This document shows, piece by piece, positions 5,686-9,646 of a DNA stretch of 9,646 bases. Both the position numbers and the translations under genes were made by a program. The DNA comes from Gammaproteobacteria bacterium (lineage in GTDB: Bacteria > Pseudomonadota > Gammaproteobacteria > S144-34). The notes below the pieces were generated by a model that was not told the origin of the DNA, did no database searches, and saw nothing but the letters and a program-made list of their open reading frames with translations. The stretch is taken from the NCBI GenBank assembly GCA_015494165.1, contig WGBS01000124.1, positions 1 through 9,646 of the forward strand, written 5' to 3'. Position 1 is the first letter of the stretch. Each line of letters starts with the position of its first letter.

Positions 5686-7488
5686 TCACGCCTTCGCGGC
5701 CCCGTCCACGTTGCGCTGCAGCCACAGCTCCAGCAGCGCCAGATGGAAGAGCTTGCTGCCCTGGATGCGCGTCAGGTGGCGCTCGGGGTCCGCCAGCAGG
5801 GTCTCGACGTAGGCGCGGTCGTAGAGCCCGCGCGCGCGGCAGGCGGGCGAGTGCAGCACCTCGCGCATGAACTCCAGGAACGGCCCGCGCACATACTTGA
5901 GGGCCGGCACCGGGAAGTAGCCCTTGGGGCGGTCGATGACGGCGTCCGGCAGCAGCCCCCGCGCGATGCGCTTGAGGAGATGCTTGCCCCCCGAGCGCAG
6001 CTTGAGCTCGGGCGGTGCCTGGGCGGCGAGCTCCACCACATCCTGGTCCAGGAAGGGCACGCGTGCCTCCAGCCCCCAGGCCATGGTCATGTTGTCGACG
6101 CGCTTGACGGGATCGTCGACGATGAGCGTCGTCACGTCGAGCGCGAGCACCCGGTCCATGAAGGTGTCGCCCTCCTGGGCGGCGAGCAGGGCCGCGACCT
6201 TGGCCCCCGTGTAGTCGGGCCCGCGCCAGGGGCGCGTGACCATGCGCAGGAACTCGTCGTGGTCGCGGTCGAAGTAGTGGCGCCGGAAGCGCTCGACCTC
6301 GGGCAGGGCCTCGGGCTCGGCCATCATGCGCGGGTACCAGAAATAGCCGCCGAAGACCTCGTCGGCCCCCTGGCCGCTCTGCACCGCCTTGACCTCGCGC
6401 GAGACGCGCTCGGCGAGGAGATAGAAGGCGACCGCGTCCTGCCCGACCATGGGCTCGGCCATGTGTTCCACCGCCTCCGGCAGGCGCTCGAGCACGGCCT
6501 CGTTGGGGATGCGCCAGCGGTGATGGCGGGTGCCGAAGCGCTCGGCGACGAGGTCCGAGTACTCGAACTCCGAGCCGCGCTCGGCGCCCACGTCCTCGAA
6601 GCCCACCGAGAAGGTGCGAAGCTCGCGCGCGCCGCGCTCGGCGAGCAGCCCCACGAGCAGGCTCGAGTCGAGCCCGCCCGAGAGCAGCACCCCCACCGGC
6701 ACGTCGGCGATGCGCAGCCTGCGCTCGACCGCGCGCACGAGCGCGGCGCGCACGGCCTCCACCCACTCCGCCTCGCTGCGCGGGCCGTCCTGCGGGCGGC
6801 GCGCCACGAGCCGCCAGTAGCGCCGCAGGGCGAAGCGGCGGGCTCCTTCCGCCGGCACCGCGAGGGTGTGCGCGGGCGCGAGCTTGCGCACCCCGGCGAG
6901 GATGGTGCGCGGGGCGGGCACCACCGCGTGGAGCGTGAAGAAGTGATGGAGGGCCACGGGGTCGATCGCGGTGTCGACGCCGCCCGCGGCGAGCAGGGCC
7001 TGCGCCGTGGAGGCGAAGCGCAGCCTGCGCCGGTCGAGCGTGTAGTAGAGGGGCTTGATGCCGAGGCGGTCACGGGCGAGGAAGAGCCGGCGCGCGCGGG
7101 GGTCCCACAGCCCGAAGGCGAACATGCCGTGCAGGCGCTCCACGCAGGTCTCGCCCCACTCGGCCCAAGCCTTGAGGATCACCTCGGTGTCGCCCTCGGT
7201 GCGGAAGCGGTGGCCGCGCCCCTCGAGCGCGCGCCGCAGCTCGGGCCAGTTGTAGATGGTGCCGTTGAAGACGAGGACGCAGCCCGTGTCGGGGTCGCGC
7301 ATGGGCTGGTTGGCACGCGCGCTGAGATCGATGATCGCGAGCCGCCGGTGGCCGAGGGCGACGGGGCCTTCGTGCCAGCGCCCCTCGGCGTCGGGGCCGC
7401 GGCGCGCGAGCCGCGCCAGCATGGGCGCGAGCACGCCGGGGTCGGCCGGCGCGCCGTCGAGGCGCAGCTCGCCGCAGATGCCGCACAT
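5686..7488 (-). CDS. asnO: N-acetylglutaminylglutamine amidotransferase (asparagine-synthetase fold)
   Basis: A 600-aa class II glutamine amidotransferase/asparagine-synthetase-like enzyme, recognised as the NAGGN-forming type. It would amidate N-acetylglutaminylglutamine to the neutral osmolyte NAGGN, using glutamine and ATP. The N-terminal glutaminase domain (about 1-200) starts Met-Cys, so Cys2 becomes the nucleophile, with RRLAIIDLS (48-56), FNGTIYN (74-80) and GDTEVIL (99-105). The synthetase domain has the pyrophosphate loop SGGLDSS (270-276) and, near 370, SGQGADEVFGGY followed by FWYP. The stretches IDPVALHHFFTLHAVVPAPR and HMAEPMVGQDAVAFY match my memory of the NAGGN subfamily rather than AsnB. 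The start is fixed by Cys2. Its ATG follows the BON gene stop as TGAGGATG, so translation is probably coupled. The usual partners of this system, a fused GNAT/ATP-grasp enzyme and an M42-type peptidase, are not in the window. Ordinary asparagine synthetase is the main alternative. Confidence 0.83.
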   Translation of the reverse strand: MCGICGELRLDGAPADPGVLAPMLARLARRGPDAEGRWHEGPVALGHRRLAIIDLSARANQPMRDPDTGCVLVFNGTIYNWPELRRALEGRGHRFRTEGDTEVILKAWAEWGETCVERLHGMFAFGLWDPRARRLFLARDRLGIKPLYYTLDRRRLRFASTAQALLAAGGVDTAIDPVALHHFFTLHAVVPAPRTILAGVRKLAPAHTLAVPAEGARRFALRRYWRLVARRPQDGPRSEAEWVEAVRAALVRAVERRLRIADVPVGVLLSGGLDSSLLVGLLAERGARELRTFSVGFEDVGAERGSEFEYSDLVAERFGTRHHRWRIPNEAVLERLPEAVEHMAEPMVGQDAVAFYLLAERVSREVKAVQSGQGADEVFGGYFWYPRMMAEPEALPEVERFRRHYFDRDHDEFLRMVTRPWRGPDYTGAKVAALLAAQEGDTFMDRVLALDVTTLIVDDPVKRVDNMTMAWGLEARVPFLDQDVVELAAQAPPELKLRSGGKHLLKRIARGLLPDAVIDRPKGYFPVPALKYVRGPFLEFMREVLHSPACRARGLYDRAYVETLLADPERHLTRIQGSKLFHLALLELWLQRNVDGAAKA

Positions 7489-7490
7489 CC

Positions 7491-7841
7491 TCAGGGGCCC
7501 GCGACCGCGAGCTGGGCCAGCACGCGCCGCACCCCGGGCACGCCGCGCGCGAGCCGCACCGCGCGCTCGCGCAGGCGCGCCGACCCAACGCGCCCGCGCA
7601 GGTGCACCACGCCGTCGCGCACCCGCACCTCGACGGCGGCGCGCGCGAGCTGCGGGTCGCGGGCGAGCCGCGCCTGCACCGCCGCCTCGATGTCGGCATC
7701 GCGCGCGATCTCGGCCGCGCTGCGCCCGTCGGGGCGCGCCCCGCCGCCCATGTCCGTGAGCACGGCGGTGGCGCAGCCGGACACGGCCGGCAGCACCACG
7801 GCCGCTGTCAGGAAAAAGGCAGCGAGACGGAGCACGGGCAT
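7491..7841 (-). CDS. BON-domain lipoprotein, single domain
   Basis: A 116-aa putative lipoprotein. Residues 1-23 form a lipoprotein signal peptide with lipobox V-S-G-C and acylated Cys23; the +2 residue is Ala, so no Asp retention signal and outer-membrane sorting is likely. After a Gly-rich linker, residues about 48-114 form one BON domain, seen as DADIEAAVQARL, then VEVRVRDGVVHLRGRV and the closing helix with VRRVL. BON domains occur in envelope proteins such as OsmY and YraP (DolP), which carry two; this one has one. ATG 7841 is chosen because it places the lipobox correctly; upstream frame extension is Arg-rich repeat sequence. No Shine-Dalgarno precedes it, but a -10-like TAAACT ends 7 nt before the ATG. 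It is coupled to asnO (2 bp between stop and next ATG). A role in envelope stability under osmotic stress is inference. Confidence 0.85.
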   Translation of the reverse strand: MPVLRLAAFFLTAAVVLPAVSGCATAVLTDMGGGARPDGRSAAEIARDADIEAAVQARLARDPQLARAAVEVRVRDGVVHLRGRVGSARLRERAVRLARGVPGVRRVLAQLAVAGP

Positions 7842-7848
7842 GGGCGAC

Positions 7849-7854
7849 AGTTTA
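7849..7854 (-). promoter_or_regulatory. Candidate -10 box for the BON lipoprotein-asnO operon (TAAACT)
   Basis: On the minus strand TAAACT (4 of 6 matches to TATAAT) ends exactly 7 nt before the ATG, the same spacing as at rnt, and no Shine-Dalgarno exists, consistent with a leaderless transcript. The hexamer overlaps the first unit of a period-7 ACGG array. The best -35-like sequence, TGGACC, is only 15 nt away. Confidence 0.4.
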
Positions 7855-7885
7855 CGGCCCGCAGCCGACGGTCCACGGCCGATGG
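7851..7885 (+). repeat. Period-7 ACGG array upstream of the BON gene
   Basis: Five seven-base units from 7851 end in ACGG or a relative: TTTACGG, a diverged CCCGCAG, CCGACGG, TCCACGG and CCGATGG. The ACGG positions 7854, 7868, 7875 and the ATGG at 7882 keep a strict multiple-of-seven spacing. ACGGTCCACGG (7868-7878) is the reverse complement of 4398-4408 in the rnt upstream array. Confidence 0.6.
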
Positions 7886-7956
7886 AGCGTCCGCGCGTCG
7901 CGGCCAGCGCGTGAGGCCCGCGGCGGCGCCCCGAACGCGTCACCTGCCGGATGCGC

Positions 7957-7984
7957 ACCGTCCACCGTGCTCCGCGCACCGTCT
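7957..7984 (+). repeat. Period-7 CCGT array at the 3' end of hyuB
   Basis: Four units of seven bases begin at 7957, 7964, 7971 and 7978; three are ACCGTNN and one is TCCGCGC. On the minus strand this is the ACGG motif lying directly after hyuB, and the last unit overlaps the hyuB stop codon (7983-7985). Between this array and the one at 7851-7885 are about 70 bp of GC-rich sequence with no recognisable feature. Confidence 0.6.
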
Positions 7985-9524
7985 ACCCTTCGCCACGCCC
8001 CCACCCCCCGCCGCCGGGGGTGGCGATGGTGAGGCGGTCGCCGGGAGCGACCTCCAAGCTCACCTTGCCCGGCAGCGGCCTGCCGTTGAGGCGGTTCTCG
8101 CCCGGCGCACCCGGGCCCCCGCCGGCCAGCCCCCACGGGGCGTGGCGGCGGCGCTCGGTGAGCAGCGTCACGCGCGCGGGCGCGAGGAACTCGTACTCGC
8201 GCACCAGCCCGTCGCCGCCACGCCGGCGCCCTGCGCCGCCGGAGCCGCGCCGCAGGGCGTAACGGCGCACACGCACGGGGTAGCGCATCTCGAGCGCCTC
8301 GGCGGGGGTGTTGCGCGTGTTGGTCATGTGCGTCTGCACGGCGCTCAGCCCGCCCCCGCGCGGCCCCGCGCCCATGCCGCCGCCGATGGTCTCGTAGTAG
8401 TCCCACACGCGGCCCGGGCCCGGCCAGCCCATGGCGACGTTGTTCATGGAGCCGTGGCTCGCCGCCGGGATCTCCTCCGGCAGCGCCTGCGCCAGCGCCC
8501 CGCACACGGCGTCCACGATGCGGGTGCTGGTCTCGACGTTGCCCGCGGCGACGGCCGCGGGGCGCCGCGCGTTCACGAGCGAGCCTTCGGGGGCGGCGAT
8601 GCGGATGGGGCGGAAGGCCCCCCAGGCCGCGGGCGTGTCCTCCGGCATCAGGCAGCGGAAGACGTAGTGCACGGCCGCGGCCGTCACGGGCAGCGGGCAG
8701 TTGACGTTGCCCTGCACCTGGGGCGCGGTGCCCGCGAAGTCCACCTCGACGTCGCTCGCGCGCACGCGCACGGCGACGCGGATGGCGATGTCCTCGTGCC
8801 CGAGTCCGTCGTCGTCGAGCACGTCCGTGAAGGCGTAGTCGCCGTCCGGGATGCGCGCGAGCGTCGCGCGCGCCAGGCGCTCGGCGTAGGCGTCGAGCGC
8901 GGCCAGCGCCCCGGCGAAGCGCTCCGGCCCCATGGCCTCGGCGAGCGCGGCCACGCGCGTCGCGCCCAGGCGCGCGGCGCTGAGCTGGGCGGCGAAATCG
9001 CCGCGGTTCTCGTCCGGGTTGCGCGTGCGCTCGACGATGGCCGCGAGCACCTCCTCGAGCAGCTCGCCGCCGCGCGCGATCCAGGTCGGCGGGATGACGA
9101 CGCCCTCCTCGTCGAGCGTGCGCGACAGCGGCATCGAGCCCGGGCTCTCGGCCCCGATGTCGGCGTGGTGGGCCCGGTCGGCCACGAAGGCCACCAGGCG
9201 CCCCTCCGCGAAGACCGGCACCACGACCGTGACGTCCGGCAGGTGCGTGCCGCCGAGATAGGGGTCGTTGACCACGAGCGCATCGCCCGGGCCCCAGTCG
9301 CGCCCGGCCACCAGGTCGCGCATGGCGTAGGCCATGCTCCCGAGGTGCACCGGGATGTGCGCGGCCTGGGCGCAGAGCCGGCCCTCGGCGTCGAACACCG
9401 CGCAGGAGAAATCCAGGCGGTCCTTGATGTTGGGCGAGAAGGCCGCGCGCGCGAGCGCCGCCCCCATCTCCTCGCACACGGCCGCGACGCGGCCCGCGAA
9501 CAGGCTGAACTCGATCGGGTCCAC
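7983..9524 (-). CDS. hyuB: Hydantoinase B/oxoprolinase family protein (HyuB)
   Basis: A full-length 513-aa HyuB-type subunit. In characterised systems HyuB works with the ATP-binding HyuA subunit in hydrolysis of hydantoins or 5-oxoproline, or in related carboxylases; the substrate cannot be read from sequence. The family N-terminus is clear: MDPIEFSLF, then FSPNIKDRLDFSCAVFD and HIPVHLGSM. Next come NDPYLGGTHLPD (86-97) and the likely metal-binding DRAHHADIGAESPGSMP with His119, His120 and Asp122. Further family motifs are GNVNCPLPVTAAAV, the GGGMGAGPRGGG stretch and the C-terminal TPGGGGWG. The start is GTG 9524, which gives the expected N-terminus; the ATG slightly upstream is out of frame. 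TATCAT lies 9 nt upstream. hyuA normally lies adjacent but is absent: upstream is a divergent regulatory region, downstream a repeat and the BON gene. Being a lone gene, it may act with a HyuA encoded elsewhere. Confidence 0.93.
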   Translation of the reverse strand: MDPIEFSLFAGRVAAVCEEMGAALARAAFSPNIKDRLDFSCAVFDAEGRLCAQAAHIPVHLGSMAYAMRDLVAGRDWGPGDALVVNDPYLGGTHLPDVTVVVPVFAEGRLVAFVADRAHHADIGAESPGSMPLSRTLDEEGVVIPPTWIARGGELLEEVLAAIVERTRNPDENRGDFAAQLSAARLGATRVAALAEAMGPERFAGALAALDAYAERLARATLARIPDGDYAFTDVLDDDGLGHEDIAIRVAVRVRASDVEVDFAGTAPQVQGNVNCPLPVTAAAVHYVFRCLMPEDTPAAWGAFRPIRIAAPEGSLVNARRPAAVAAGNVETSTRIVDAVCGALAQALPEEIPAASHGSMNNVAMGWPGPGRVWDYYETIGGGMGAGPRGGGLSAVQTHMTNTRNTPAEALEMRYPVRVRRYALRRGSGGAGRRRGGDGLVREYEFLAPARVTLLTERRRHAPWGLAGGGPGAPGENRLNGRPLPGKVSLEVAPGDRLTIATPGGGGWGRGEG

Positions 9525-9533
9525 GACGGCCGC

Positions 9534-9539
9534 ATGATA
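9534..9539 (-). promoter_or_regulatory. Candidate -10 box of hyuB (TATCAT)
   Basis: On the minus strand TATCAT matches TATAAT at 5 of 6 positions and ends 9 nt before the GTG start, which would give a leader of only 2-3 nt. The upstream spacer is almost pure G/C and shows no -35 element. No Shine-Dalgarno precedes the GTG. Confidence 0.4.
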
Positions 9540-9576
9540 GCGGCCCCCGCGCCGCCCCGCGCCCCCGCCGCCAGTG

Positions 9577-9606
9577 TTGAAATGACCGGGCCTCGTGCCC
9601 TATCCT
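9577..9606 (+). promoter_or_regulatory. Sigma70-type promoter reading off the right edge
   Basis: TTGAAA (9577-9582, 5 of 6 to TTGACA) and TATCCT (9601-9606, 4 of 6 to TATAAT) are separated by 18 nt. This is the best complete promoter in the window and stands out in G/C-rich surroundings. It diverges from hyuB. Transcription would start near 9613. Confidence 0.6.
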
Positions 9607-9621
9607 TGCGCCACCCCTTTC

Positions 9622-9644
9622 CCGAGCGATGCGCTCGGTTTTTT
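9622..9644 (+). terminator. Intrinsic-terminator-like hairpin at the window edge
   Basis: CCGAGCG (9622-9628) and CGCTCGG (9632-9638) form a perfect 7-bp stem with an ATG loop, followed at once by six T residues (9639-9644). The U-tract is only on the + strand. It lies about 10-20 nt after the expected start of the promoter at 9577-9606. The loop ATG (9629) opens a frame to the window end, so the alternative is that this is the first codons of a gene beyond the edge. Confidence 0.6.
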
Positions 9645-9646
9645 CG

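Noticed and set aside
5593..7914. 773-codon + strand open frame antisense to asnO and the BON gene
   Set aside because: Composition (Leu/Glu/Val/Ala/His-rich, low complexity) is typical of the opposite strand of GC-rich genes; asnO and BON motifs are unambiguous on the other strand.
7852..9477. 541-codon minus-strand frame overlapping hyuB
   Set aside because: Arg/Gly-rich +1-type shadow of hyuB with no domain; HyuB family motifs are all in the other frame.

Overview
The window is very GC-rich, gene-dense bacterial DNA. RNase T (confined essentially to Gammaproteobacteria), a class II PyrC, a Grx4-type glutaredoxin next to RNase T, and an N-acetylglutaminylglutamine amidotransferase together point to a high-GC gammaproteobacterium. 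An Ectothiorhodospiraceae/Chromatiales-like host is a guess from GC content and gene style. No rRNA, tRNA, CRISPR array, transposase or phage gene was seen.

Layout: (1) 2-1563, + strand: the C-terminal half of an M17 leucyl-aminopeptidase-type enzyme, translationally overlapped with an exported alpha/beta hydrolase. (2) 1557-1901, - strand: a small DUF5362-like membrane protein, whose stop codon interlocks with that of the hydrolase. (3) 1994-4108, + strand: pyrC (dihydroorotase), divergent from DUF5362, then an exported protein of unknown function. (4) 4109-4483: a 375-bp non-coding block with a duplicated 90-bp element and a degenerate period-7 repeat. (5) 4484-5212, + strand: rnt (RNase T), tail to tail with grxD (5216-5581, - strand) across a perfect palindrome containing both stop codons. 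(6) 5686-7841, - strand: a BON-domain lipoprotein gene coupled (TGAGGATG) to an asparagine-synthetase-like gene recognised as the amidotransferase that makes the osmolyte N-acetylglutaminylglutamine amide (NAGGN). (7) 7983-9524, - strand: hyuB, a hydantoinase B/oxoprolinase subunit with no hyuA beside it. (8) 9525-9646: a divergent regulatory region with a good sigma70-type promoter on the + strand, followed within about 20 nt by an intrinsic-terminator-like hairpin at the window edge.

Most genes are housekeeping or metabolic: peptide turnover, pyrimidine synthesis, RNA maturation, Fe-S/glutathione biology. The BON lipoprotein/NAGGN amidotransferase pair is plausibly an osmotic-stress unit. 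The most unusual content is non-coding. Strict seven-base-period ACGG/CCGT repeats occur in two separate intergenic regions, switch strand within one array, and in one place overlap a candidate promoter and a stop codon. Several genes have a -10-like hexamer only 7-9 nt before the start codon, suggesting leaderless or nearly leaderless mRNAs.
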